From Erysipelothrix tonsillarum DSM 14972 (GTDB taxonomy: Bacteria > Bacillota_I > Bacilli_A > Erysipelotrichales > Erysipelotrichaceae): a stretch of 64,000 nt of DNA. Positions 8,606 through 17,165 of the stretch are shown here, one piece after another. Numbering within the stretch: the stretch's first letter is position 1; every line of letters begins with the position of its first letter. The position numbers and the translations under genes are program-made. Below the pieces are notes generated by a model. The model worked only from the letters and a program-made list of their open reading frames with translations, made no database searches and had not been told where the DNA came from. The stretch is taken from the NCBI RefSeq assembly GCF_000373785.1, contig NZ_KB892378.1, forward strand, positions 124,001 through 188,000. The letters are read 5' to 3'.

Positions 8606-9397
8606 ATGAATCTTATTGTATATCAAGACGCAAACCGTCTCAATCTGCCCGACTATATTCGTCAGTCACTGCTCGATAAAGCAGAACTTGCGCACATTCG
8701 TCGTTTAAATGGAAAATTCTACATTATTTTAAACTACCCCAGCAGTCCCAACAACATTCAACCCGTGTGCATTGAACAAGTTGATACGAACTTTAATCTC
8801 TACTGTCATGAATCCATTTCATTTACCGGTAAGATTGAAGAAGCATCATTGACGGATTTATTGTTACACACCCTCAAAAATTATGAAGCCATGATTAAAT
8901 ACATTAATGCCCAGCTATCAGGCTATGAAGAGACCATGGAAAATCTGGTAACCAAAGCTAACATTAAAGCTCTGTTTGGCTTAAGTCGTAAACTCATTCG
9001 CTATCAAACGGCTATCAACGCGATTGGTGATGTCACCAATTATATTGTGGAAGAGAAACCCACAGAACTTTGGCAACCCGATATTTCCTCAGAATACACG
9101 AATATTCGCATCGAGGTCAATCAGTTAGTCCAAAATATTGAAATGTATCAACAGATTATTAATTCCATCGTCGATGTCTCCGAATCATTATTTTCAAATC
9201 GCCTCAATAAGATTATGCAAACTTTGACTTCGATTACACTTGTACTATCCGTGCCTACGTTTATCACAAGTTTTTATGGGATGAATATCAATCTCCCATT
9301 TCAAGATCACCCTCAAGCTTTATTAATTGTTTTTATGATTAGTTTTTTCTTAACCTTAGGCGTTGTTATTTACCTTCGTAAAAAAGACTATTTTTAA
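8606..9397 (+). CDS. CorA-family divalent cation channel
   Basis: 263 residues, slightly shorter than the usual 300 or so. The soluble N-terminal part has long helices (residues about 90-205). Two C-terminal membrane helices follow, the first ending in the family's diagnostic Y-G-M-N (GMN at 225-227), with a basic tail RKKDYF. CorA proteins form pentameric Mg2+ channels; related proteins move Co2+ or Ni2+. AAGGAGG lies 7 bases before the ATG. The stop codon overlaps by a few bases the stop of the convergent regulator at 9394. Confidence 0.9.
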   Translation: MNLIVYQDANRLNLPDYIRQSLLDKAELAHIRRLNGKFYIILNYPSSPNNIQPVCIEQVDTNFNLYCHESISFTGKIEEASLTDLLLHTLKNYEAMIKYINAQLSGYEETMENLVTKANIKALFGLSRKLIRYQTAINAIGDVTNYIVEEKPTELWQPDISSEYTNIRIEVNQLVQNIEMYQQIINSIVDVSESLFSNRLNKIMQTLTSITLVLSVPTFITSFYGMNINLPFQDHPQALLIVFMISFFLTLGVVIYLRKKDYF

Positions 9398-9981
9398 AAA
9401 TCAACCCGAACATTTAAGACTTTCCCAATGATTTGAATCGGAATTGTTGAGACTTCTTCTGCATTGTAATAACGCGTCGGATAATCAGGATTCGTTGCTT
9501 CTAGAATTAATAAATCATCTTTTAAAATTACACGCTTGACGGTCACTTCCGCGCCATTGATTAAAACAACGGCAATATCTCCCGAAGTCACTGCTTGCGT
9601 TTTTTTTACGTAAATCAAATCACCATCATAAATTCGTGATCCCGTCATGGAATCTCCCGTAACACGCAGAAAATAATCACCGCGATCGTATTCACGCTTA
9701 GACACCTCTTCATAACCGTCTATGGCTTGGTCCGCCAACAAATCATAACCCGCTTTAACTACCCCAATCACCGGTTTAAAGAAATGATGATCTAAATAAT
9801 CCGGAACATTAATACCAAAAAGATGCGACAATCGCTGTTGTTTCTCAAGAGAAATTTTTTTGATGATTCCGGATTCCCAACGTGAAACGGTTGATTTACT
9901 TACACCTGCAGCTTCTCCGACTTCTTCTAAGGATAAGTTTTCGCGTTCACGAAAAATCGATATTAATTCTTGCAATGTCAT
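9394..9981 (-). CDS. LexA/CI-like repressor: XRE helix-turn-helix plus S24 autoprotease domain
   Basis: 195 residues from the ATG at 9981 with GGTG 5 bases upstream; an upstream start at 10092 would put coding sequence over the shared promoter. Residues 1-60 are an XRE helix-turn-helix (VGEAAGVSKSTVSRWESG). Residues about 70-195 are the S24 domain with the cleavage pair A77-G78 (VVKAGYD), Ser111 in GDSM and Lys149 in VTVKR. Such proteins self-cleave on RecA activation. It is transcribed divergently from the Pol Y gene across a perfect palindrome (10044-10071), which it very likely binds, making a small SOS-type switch. Confidence 0.9.
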   Translation of the reverse strand: MTLQELISIFRERENLSLEEVGEAAGVSKSTVSRWESGIIKKISLEKQQRLSHLFGINVPDYLDHHFFKPVIGVVKAGYDLLADQAIDGYEEVSKREYDRGDYFLRVTGDSMTGSRIYDGDLIYVKKTQAVTSGDIAVVLINGAEVTVKRVILKDDLLILEATNPDYPTRYYNAEEVSTIPIQIIGKVLNVRVDF

Positions 9982-10000
9982 ACAATCACCTCTTGCCACC

Positions 10001-10006
10001 ATTATA
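10001..10006 (-). promoter_or_regulatory. -10 element of the S24 repressor gene
   Basis: On the minus strand TATAAT at 10001-10006 is preceded at 17 bases by TTGTGT, a weak -35. The start codon follows at 9981. Confidence 0.5.
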
Positions 10007-10043
10007 CTCATAAAGCAATCATCACACAACAACCGCTTCATTT

Positions 10044-10086
10044 GTTGCGTATTTCTATTGATATACGCAACATTGTATCTTATAAT
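10044..10086 (+). promoter_or_regulatory. Pol Y promoter with overlapping 9-base palindromic operator
   Basis: GTTGCGTAT (10044-10052) and ATACGCAAC (10063-10071) form a perfect inverted repeat with a 10-base gap. A sigma-A promoter TTGATA (10058-10063), 17 bases, TATAAT (10081-10086) reads toward the polymerase, so the operator covers the -35. A repressor bound here would block transcription. The S24 regulator next door is the obvious candidate. Confidence 0.8.
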
Positions 10087-10106
10087 TGACATTATGAGGT
10101 GAATCC

Positions 10107-11330
10107 ATGAAACAACGTTATATTCTACATTGCGATATTGATTATTGCTTTGCGCAGATTGAAATTATAAAAAAACCAGCTTTAGCTTCGGTGCCAATGT
10201 GTGTCGGTGGAGATGAAACCAAACGACACGGCATTGTCTTGGCACGAAACCCCCTTGCGAAAGCTAAAGGCGTTAAGACGGCAGAAACCCTGAATGAGGC
10301 ACGACGGAAATGCCCCGGATTGGTTGTCGTGCCTCCTGCTTACGAGGATTACATCACAATCAGTAATCAAGTCAAAGATATTTATCGTGAGTATACGGAT
10401 AAAGTTGAATCATTTGGAATTGATGAAGCTTGGGTGGATATTTCCGATTCAACCATGCTCTTTGGAAAACCAGGCGATATCGCTACAGAAATTCGTCGTA
10501 GAGTTAAAGATGAGATTGGTTTGACCGTGTCTGTTGGCATGAGTTTTAATAAGATATTTGCGAAACTAGGGTCGGATATGGAAAAACCCGATGGCCTTAC
10601 CATTTTAATGGAATCCCATGTCCGTTCACAAATATGGCCGCTCCCCGCGAAAGACCTTTTGTATGTCGGTCCGAGCACCCAAAAAAGTTTACAAAAACTT
10701 GGCATCCATACCATTGGGGATCTCGCTTGTGCCGAAGAATCGTTATTACATACGCACTTGGGGAAGATGGGTACTATTTTAAAGGCTTTCGCTAATGGGG
10801 AAGATGACTCTGAGGTTAATCCTTACAGTGACCCAGCTAAATCCGTTGGAAATGGCATGACCACCTCACAGGACTTAATTACTCTTGATGAAGTGCGGCG
10901 CGTACTCTTTGTGCTAGCCGAGTCCGTCTCATCAAGATGTCGCGAAATGGAGAAAAAAGGCAGTGTGTTACGCGTTAGCATGCGCGACCACACCCTTGAA
11001 ACCATCTCCCGTCAGAAAAAATTAATCCAACCAACAAATCAAGTAAATCAATTAGTTAACGAGTCCCTCTTTTTGGTTGAACGATATTGGGACCAGAGCA
11101 AACCCTTAAGAAGTATTACTATTACCCTAAGCGACCTTGTTTCGAGTTCACAACCGATTCAACTATCTTTATTTGATACGCCTAGCCCTGTCATTGATGA
11201 AACCCTCGATCAAATACGAGAGCGCTTTGGATTTCATGCCATTAAACGGGCAAGCGTACTCGTACAACAAGATTTAGATACGCGCAATCCTAAGCATCAA
11301 GCCGTAGGTTTTGGAAAACAACCACAATAA
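10107..11330 (+). CDS. Y-family (translesion) DNA polymerase, DinB/UmuC type
   Basis: 407 residues. Catalytic acids are at D10 (HCDIDYCF) and D106-E107 (FGIDEAWVD); the steric-gate aromatic corresponds to F15. The helix-hairpin-helix region is at about 185-205 (DLLYVGPSTQKSLQKLGI), followed by the little-finger domain. QLSLF at 352-356 matches the beta-clamp binding motif. It performs error-prone bypass synthesis at damaged templates. AGGTG precedes the ATG. The shared operator with the S24 repressor suggests damage induction, as in UmuC/ImpB-type operons of Firmicutes. Confidence 0.94.
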   Translation: MKQRYILHCDIDYCFAQIEIIKKPALASVPMCVGGDETKRHGIVLARNPLAKAKGVKTAETLNEARRKCPGLVVVPPAYEDYITISNQVKDIYREYTDKVESFGIDEAWVDISDSTMLFGKPGDIATEIRRRVKDEIGLTVSVGMSFNKIFAKLGSDMEKPDGLTILMESHVRSQIWPLPAKDLLYVGPSTQKSLQKLGIHTIGDLACAEESLLHTHLGKMGTILKAFANGEDDSEVNPYSDPAKSVGNGMTTSQDLITLDEVRRVLFVLAESVSSRCREMEKKGSVLRVSMRDHTLETISRQKKLIQPTNQVNQLVNESLFLVERYWDQSKPLRSITITLSDLVSSSQPIQLSLFDTPSPVIDETLDQIRERFGFHAIKRASVLVQQDLDTRNPKHQAVGFGKQPQ

Positions 11331-11331
11331 T

Positions 11332-11368
11332 AAAAAAAAAACACTTCTAAATTGAAAGTGTTTTTTTT
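11332..11368. terminator. Bidirectional terminator between Pol Y and the GHKL kinase
   Basis: A-rich sequence with ACACTT (11341-11346) pairs with AAGTGT (11356-11361). The A and T runs on either side serve both convergent genes. Confidence 0.85.
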
Positions 11369-12731
11369 AATCATCATTCATTTCATCGGTTTTCTTTAAT
11401 GAAAGATCTCGCGGGAAATTCAACATCATTTTAAACTCCCCATTCTCAGCGGTCCAATTAACAACACCACCAAGCTGTTCGACTGTTTTACGCACAATCT
11501 TCACACCAAGACCCCGTGAACCTTTATCCGTTGTTTTTGTACTTTCTAAATCTTCATGAAAATTACCATCAAAACTATTGTGTATGATAACATCAATCCA
11601 ATGATCCCGTGCTTTTGATTTGACGATTACAAAACGTTCTGCCTCTGGCAGCAACATCGTCGCCTCATAAGCATTTTTAAGAATATTCGTAAAGATCCGT
11701 ACCACTTCAAGTTCACTCAGGGCTATCGTTTCATCCCAATAAAGCATGCATTCAAACTCAATATGGTCTGTATGACACGTATTGGCATATTCTTGCATCA
11801 CAGCATCCAACAAGACATCATTTGAGTAGGTTGGGTGTGTCGTCATACCGTCTGATAATTGAACACCCATATCATCGAGAATATGAATCGCAGCATTATA
11901 ATCGTTTTTACGTAACAACATGTTAATGGTCGAGAGCGTATTCTTATAATCATGGCGAAATTCCCGAAATGCTTGTGTATATTTTTGATATGATTTATAG
12001 TGCTTCACTTGCATGTCCAATTGTTTCTGTAGTGTAACGGTTTGAGTTTCATACTCCAATAATTCACAGAAACGAATTGAATTCGCAACCACGATTGCTG
12101 CAAATCCCATCACAAATAAACAGGTAAACAAGTACATCAAAGTAAACCAACGATCATTCGCAGTATAGCGACTTCCATAACTTACAATCATTAAATAAAA
12201 TCCCAATGACAATTTAGTAAAGGATACAAATACAACTTGATCCGAATTCCGAAATAAAGATTGAATCCGCGCATTCGTCAACAGATATTTTTTTAGAATG
12301 TAAAACAGGATGATTGCTAACACCCCGGTAATTTGGAAACTAATGATGTCACTCATGTCTCCTGATGCGATTAATCGTATAGGGATATCCGTAATCATTG
12401 AATAAAGCGCAAAGACCAAGCCACGAACTGTATAAAAATAGAACACATGCCGAACGGCTGCATACATCACTTTAACCAGTGGCATATCAAAGATCGCCTT
12501 AAAACTAATAAACATCACAACCAACATAAAAATAAAACTGATATATGATTCGAAACCATACATCCGACTCACAACAACGAGTATTGAATTTAGAACCATA
12601 CATCCACCGAGTGAAAAATAGCCATGCGGACGCATGACTGCATGATCACTCATGAAGTAAACTGACAAATATGTATACATATAGTAAGTCACAGTTGATG
12701 TAAATACTAAAATCCAATAGAGTGTCATCAT
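11367..12731 (-). CDS. GHKL-type sensor histidine kinase, AgrC/ComD-like
   Basis: 454 residues. Six or so membrane helices fill residues 1-215. A coiled linker (LQKQLDMQVKHYKSYQKY) is followed by the phospho-acceptor His in FREFRHDYKNTLSTI and a C-terminal GHKL ATPase with a conserved Asn (FTNILKNAYEAT) and a G-rich loop (GSRGLGVKIV). GGGAG precedes two ATG codons at 12731 and 12728; either could be used. It ends one base from the regulator gene upstream. AgrC-type kinases sense secreted peptides. No agrB/agrD gene is seen nearby, so the signal is unknown; the short peptides at 3587-3826 are a speculative option. Confidence 0.9.
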   Translation of the reverse strand: MMTLYWILVFTSTVTYYMYTYLSVYFMSDHAVMRPHGYFSLGGCMVLNSILVVVSRMYGFESYISFIFMLVVMFISFKAIFDMPLVKVMYAAVRHVFYFYTVRGLVFALYSMITDIPIRLIASGDMSDIISFQITGVLAIILFYILKKYLLTNARIQSLFRNSDQVVFVSFTKLSLGFYLMIVSYGSRYTANDRWFTLMYLFTCLFVMGFAAIVVANSIRFCELLEYETQTVTLQKQLDMQVKHYKSYQKYTQAFREFRHDYKNTLSTINMLLRKNDYNAAIHILDDMGVQLSDGMTTHPTYSNDVLLDAVMQEYANTCHTDHIEFECMLYWDETIALSELEVVRIFTNILKNAYEATMLLPEAERFVIVKSKARDHWIDVIIHNSFDGNFHEDLESTKTTDKGSRGLGVKIVRKTVEQLGGVVNWTAENGEFKMMLNFPRDLSLKKTDEMNDD

Positions 12732-12732
12732 A

Positions 12733-13461
12733 TCACTCCCAATTATCCGTCACGAAATCATTGAAGATGCGTTTCACATCCCCTTGATATGCTTTACCTA
12801 TTGGTAGTTCCACATCATTTTCCAGACGAATAGTTTGATTTTTAAATAAAACAATGTGATTCAAGTTTACTAAATAAGAACGATGAATTCGTACAAAATT
12901 TCGATCCGATAAACGGGTCGCAAGATGATCCATCGTCTCATAGAAATCAAAGTATTCATCTTTATTGAAATGTACACGCATTACACGGCGATAAATCTCA
13001 AAATGGGAAATATCTTTGTAAGGAATTCGACGCGATTCTGCGCCAAATGTACAATCGAAAAAATCACCTGATCGTTTTTCAATCTGTGTAATAGCTTGCC
13101 CTAACACTTCTTTAAATCGTGTGTCATCCGTATCTTGTTTAATAAGATAATTAAATGAACGCACATCAAAAGCATCAAATACAAAATCAGAAGATGTTGT
13201 TAGGAAAATAATTTGTGAGGTATAACCCATTTCACGAATTCGTTTCGCAACCTCAACTCCATTCAATTCATCCATAAAGATATCAAGGAAAATGATATCC
13301 GGTTCATCATAATGATCTGTCAATTCAAATATTAAATCTTCACCACGCGCGAACGTTTCGATTTCAACTTCTAACCCTCGGGACATTGCGTAACGTTTGA
13401 TTAAATATCGATATTTTTCAATGACCACATCATCATCGTCACACAAGACAATACGTATCAT
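12733..13461 (-). CDS. LytTR-family response regulator, AgrA-like
   Basis: 242 residues. The receiver domain has LCDDDD at the N-terminus and the phospho-Asp in DIIFLDIFMDELNG; residues about 135-240 are the LytTR DNA-binding domain (HFEIYRRVMRVHFN, FVRIHRSYLVNLNHI). GGGGG lies 7 bases before the ATG at 13461. It forms an operon with the kinase at 11367. LytTR regulators control virulence, bacteriocin or competence genes by binding direct repeats; targets here are not identified. Confidence 0.93.
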   Translation of the reverse strand: MIRIVLCDDDDVVIEKYRYLIKRYAMSRGLEVEIETFARGEDLIFELTDHYDEPDIIFLDIFMDELNGVEVAKRIREMGYTSQIIFLTTSSDFVFDAFDVRSFNYLIKQDTDDTRFKEVLGQAITQIEKRSGDFFDCTFGAESRRIPYKDISHFEIYRRVMRVHFNKDEYFDFYETMDHLATRLSDRNFVRIHRSYLVNLNHIVLFKNQTIRLENDVELPIGKAYQGDVKRIFNDFVTDNWE

Positions 13462-13680
13462 AAAAGAACCCCCTATTCACTTCCTGTATTATAACATGTT
13501 GCGTCAAAAGATACACATTTCACACCAAATTATATTTGCCCCTCACACTTGTTTTTCTAAAATTTCATGTCTCTTTTGTTTCTTCCCAAACCCTAACATT
13601 TTCGAACACAAACATTTCATAACAACGCTATTTATTTTTCATATTCATATGGTATTCTTTCAACAGAAAGGATGAACTAT

Positions 13681-14019
13681 ATGAAAAAGCACACCATTAT
13701 AGTAACGATATTATTAATATTCGTAATCCTTGTAGGGTGTCAAACAGCGCATACCGCTTCGACACTCATCACCGATAAAAATGCTGTCAACCATAGTTTC
13801 ATAGATTCCTATATTACCAACAAATTTGCGGAATACGGCTATGGTATTGATTCTAACGAACAAATCAACCTATATCAGGATAATGAATCACAATGGACCA
13901 TAATTCAGAGAGCATCAAATAATACAGAAAATAAAATTACCGTCAAATGGGATGGTCAATCTGAGATTGCAGAGACTACCTTTATACAAGTAGAGAATAA
14001 GGTGGTTTATAAGAGGTAA
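13681..14019 (+). CDS. Small lipoprotein of unknown function
   Basis: 112 residues from the ATG at 13681, which has AAAGGA at the right distance; an earlier ATG at 13672 lies inside that ribosome site. A basic start (MKKHT), a hydrophobic stretch and a lipobox LVGC at about 17-20 indicate a lipid-anchored exported protein. The mature part is about 92 residues, polar, with no family I recognise. It is divergent from the AgrA-like regulator and closed by a strong terminator. It could be a target of that regulator. Confidence 0.8.
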   Translation: MKKHTIIVTILLIFVILVGCQTAHTASTLITDKNAVNHSFIDSYITNKFAEYGYGIDSNEQINLYQDNESQWTIIQRASNNTENKITVKWDGQSEIAETTFIQVENKVVYKR

Positions 14020-14052
14020 AAAAGCGGGAACAAACTGTTCTCGCTTTTTTTC
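14018..14052 (+). terminator. Terminator of the lipoprotein gene
   Basis: AGCGGGAACA and TGTTCTCGCT pair (one G-T) around AAC, then a run of seven T. The A run on the left may let it work in both directions. Confidence 0.85.
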
Positions 14053-14330
14053 TTTAAATCTATATTCGACCACAAAGGATGATAATTACTGCCTAATTTA
14101 TTATATCTTCATCGTCTAAAATATGCCGTATTCCATAGAGCAACAATACGTGATTTTTCAAGTAGTAATTCATTCATCTTTTTTTAATTATATCTCCTGT
14201 CTTATGAGTTAAGATTAATTTTTTTATTTTACATGAACAATTAGATTTGTTTTAATATGCGATCAAGTACTTTTATTTTGAAACTTCCAAGGGTGCAATA
14301 CATTAATTTCGTTCATATAATTCTCTTTAT
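14053..14330. other. Intergenic stretch with at most a short remnant ORF
   Basis: About 280 bases, AT-rich. The minus strand holds a 26-codon frame (14093-14173, starting MNYYLKNHVLLLYGIRH) without a well-placed ribosome site. This could be a chance frame or the remnant of a gene once downstream of the helicase. Nothing else stands out. Confidence 0.4.
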
Positions 14331-16463
14331 TCAAAATCCTGTTATATATGAATAAATATCGTGACGTACGCTGTTCTTCATCTTGAAGACTACATTAACT
14401 ATCGGTAATTCTTTGTTTTTTGCTAATATTGTAGTCTCCTTTATATCAATGGGTTCCATCTCACCTAAGTAGAAAAATTGACCTTGTTCAGCATCTTCTT
14501 TTTTAACAAATAAAGAAATTATCGTATTGTTAGATTTTGCGTTTTTTATTGCTTCGATTTCTGAACCATCTATTCGCACATTATTTCTACTCATCCAACT
14601 AAATGTATTCTCATCTATAAACTTATCATCGTATCGAATTGAAGCTTCAATTTTTTCATTTTTATGATAGGTTACAAAAATTGGAATTGTATTATTCTTA
14701 ACCATATACCCATAAACAGCTGCAGATGAGTCTTTTTCCCAATTAAAAAGCCAACACATGTCTTTTCTTGTATAACGTTCATACAGGACCATGCCGGACT
14801 CTTTCTGACGATTCGAGTATTTTTCTTTGAAATTGGTTAATCCCATTTCCACAATTCCTCTTAGGTGAAACATTACCGTACCCATATTTGAAGAATTAAC
14901 GATCTCTTCATTAAAAATCCAACTTTTCTCTTTTTTTGTAATAATTGGTTTTCCGCCATACTTAATAAACATATCAGATTTAACAAAACCTAACTCTAGC
15001 ATATTGATCGTCGAATGATATTCTGCTTCATTTTTACAGATTCTTTTAATCTCCATATCCTCTACAAATCCTCTATTGAGGATTTTTTCTAGAACACGTA
15101 ATTCAGTATCCCTCTTCCCTGTAGATATTTCTTTCGAAAGCATTGTGACAATTCCATTCTCATAATCTGTTAAAACTCCACGGTAATCAGGATCGATTTT
15201 TGTCAAAAACCGATGATAATTTCCAAAATTAGAGGATTTAATGAATAGTTGTGGATCAATTGATCTTTCGGTAATAAATTCTTCCAACGTTGGTATTCTT
15301 CCCAGTCGATATTTCAAATTATTATACTCTAATCTTAAATGTTTTGTAGCTGCGAAATTTGTATTATCGATTGTTTTATATATTTGACTTAGTGCTGTTT
15401 TATCAAATTCAACTGAAGAACTACCCGGGATCGTACTCTTCCCTTCAATCAAATATTTCTTAATCTCATCTTTAGAAAAACTTCGATTGCCAGATAAAGC
15501 CATTGGAATCATATAGTTGTTTGAATAATTACCAATGAAATCAATTACAACAACATAGTCTTTGTTTTGTGATAGTCGCAACCCTCTACCGAGTTGTTGT
15601 ATAAATACAATTGATGATTCTGTAGAACGTAACATGACTATTTGATTGATTTCTGGAATATCAATTCCTTCATTAAAAATATCAACGGTCAAAATATAGT
15701 CAATATCCCCGTTTTCATCTACTAAACGTTCGATGGCATTTTCTCGTTCTTCTTGAGTATTATGTCCTGATAACGCAATGGTTCTTAGTCCCTTCTGGTT
15801 TAATTTTTGAGAAATCTCTGCAGCCTCATCATTTTTGCTGCAGAACATCAGTCCTTTAAGCTTGCTACCACAGTGTCCATAATATTTCGTATACTTCAAA
15901 ATATGCTCTATACGCTCGTCTGAAATGAGTTGATTAAACTGACTATGATCATTAATAATTTCTCCATCAATTTTTAAATCCGTAATTCCAAAATAGTGAA
16001 AAGGAACCAGCATATTTTCTTCTAAAGCTTTTTGTAATCGAATTTCATATGCAATATTATAATCAAATAATTCAAAAATATTTAATTTATCGCTTCGCTC
16101 AGGAGTAGCTGTCATCCCCAGCATAAACTTAGGTGTGAAATAATCCATCACTTTTAAATATGTATCGGCACCCGATCGATGTGCTTCATCAATTACAATA
16201 TAATCAAATTCATCTTTTTTAAACTCTTTCATTGTTTGTACTTTTGAAATCGTTTGAATTGTAGTAAATAAATAGTCGCATGTATCATCTTTATTATTAC
16301 CTGTATAGAGCCCCATAGTTCGATCTTTAATGATCGTTTCAAAAGTATTCATAGCATCTCTTGCTACTTGTTCTCTGTGAATAATAAAAAGAGCTCTTTT
16401 CGGTTTCGCAGCTTTCACATCAAATGCAGCTAAATATGTTTTCCCGGTACCCTCTCGTGTCAA
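14331..16463 (-). pseudogene. Superfamily 2 DEAD/DEAH helicase (DUF3427-type), 5' part missing
   Basis: The 710-codon frame begins at Walker A: after a few unrelated codons it reads GTGKTYLAAFDV, then FIIHREQVARDA (motif Ia), VIDEAHRSGAD (motif II), GMTATPERSD (motif III) and QQLGRGLRLSQ (motif VI). The C-terminal half matches the long tail of the DUF3427-type helicases. Full-length relatives have about 250 more N-terminal residues, usually a phospholipase-D-like nuclease domain, and the residues AT before GTGKT. These are absent, and the only start is a TTG at 16463. The break coincides with the proposed ICE end at about 16458, so the 5' part probably lies beyond the right ICE end. The intact gene would be a defence- or restriction-type helicase. 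Confidence 0.8.
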
Positions 16464-16468
16464 GGGTA
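16448..16468. other. Candidate ICE attachment site (attL) at the helicase junction
   Basis: TACCCT (16448-16453) and AGGGTA (16463-16468) form an inverted repeat centred at about 16458, exactly where homology to the helicase Walker A region stops. Large serine recombinases cut at a central dinucleotide inside an imperfect dyad. The exact core cannot be fixed without the right end. Confidence 0.45.
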
Positions 16469-16488
16469 TGATAGAAAATACTTGTAAA

Positions 16489-17010
16489 TTATAAATCTAA
16501 AAACTCCTTAATTCTTTCTCTTCTATATTTTCTTTTAATATACTGATCCTCCCTTATCTCATGTCTTAATAGCCATCTTCCATTTTGCTTTTGTGCTTTA
16601 TCATTGGGATAATATTTTTCATATTCAACTTGAAAAATTGGCTGATATTCATTTATCTCACCAATCTCGGCATCTCTTCTATCTATTTCATTTAATAAAC
16701 CAGTCTTTAAAACTTCAATTTTGATGGTTATTTTTCCAGCTTTAATTTCTTCTATGTTTACTCCCCAAAGTTCCTTACCATCTTCTTCTAAAGCCCTCAC
16801 ATGCTCCATAAACCTTACACCCATTTGGCTACTTTCTCCTATAGCAATTGGAAGATTATTAAAACATATCATATAAACCCCTGAAACTTCATTTGTACCA
16901 TTTACTTTATTATATTTTTTTACATACTCACCTACATTAGTATATTTATCAATGAGCTGCTTTCCACGACTTTCATACCAGTCGTATGTTTCCTTTAAAC
17001 CTTTTCTCAT
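16489..17010 (-). CDS. GIY-YIG-like nuclease domain protein
   Basis: 173 residues. GVYMICFNN and AIGESSQMGVRFMEHVRAL at about 44-72 look like the GIY and YIG motifs with the following conserved Arg and His; a Glu (ENDRRD-like NEIDRRDAEIGE) follows at about 107-118. The C-terminus is strongly basic (KRKYRRERIKEF), as expected for DNA binding. GGAGATGTAATAATC precedes the ATG. It lies between the proposed left ICE end and the recombinases, so it is probably ICE cargo, perhaps an accessory nuclease or restriction protein. The match is by motif pattern only. Confidence 0.6.
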   Translation of the reverse strand: MRKGLKETYDWYESRGKQLIDKYTNVGEYVKKYNKVNGTNEVSGVYMICFNNLPIAIGESSQMGVRFMEHVRALEEDGKELWGVNIEEIKAGKITIKIEVLKTGLLNEIDRRDAEIGEINEYQPIFQVEYEKYYPNDKAQKQNGRWLLRHEIREDQYIKRKYRRERIKEFLDL

Positions 17011-17165
17011 GATTATTACATCTCCTGTTTATTTTGATTTTATAATCACTACTTCTGTTCTTTTTTATAATCATCTTTTAGCTAATCTAATAAAATTCAC
17101 TTAAGCTAATTTTTTATTTAAACCAATAACTAAGGAGACCCTATAATGGATCTCCTTCTATTGTA

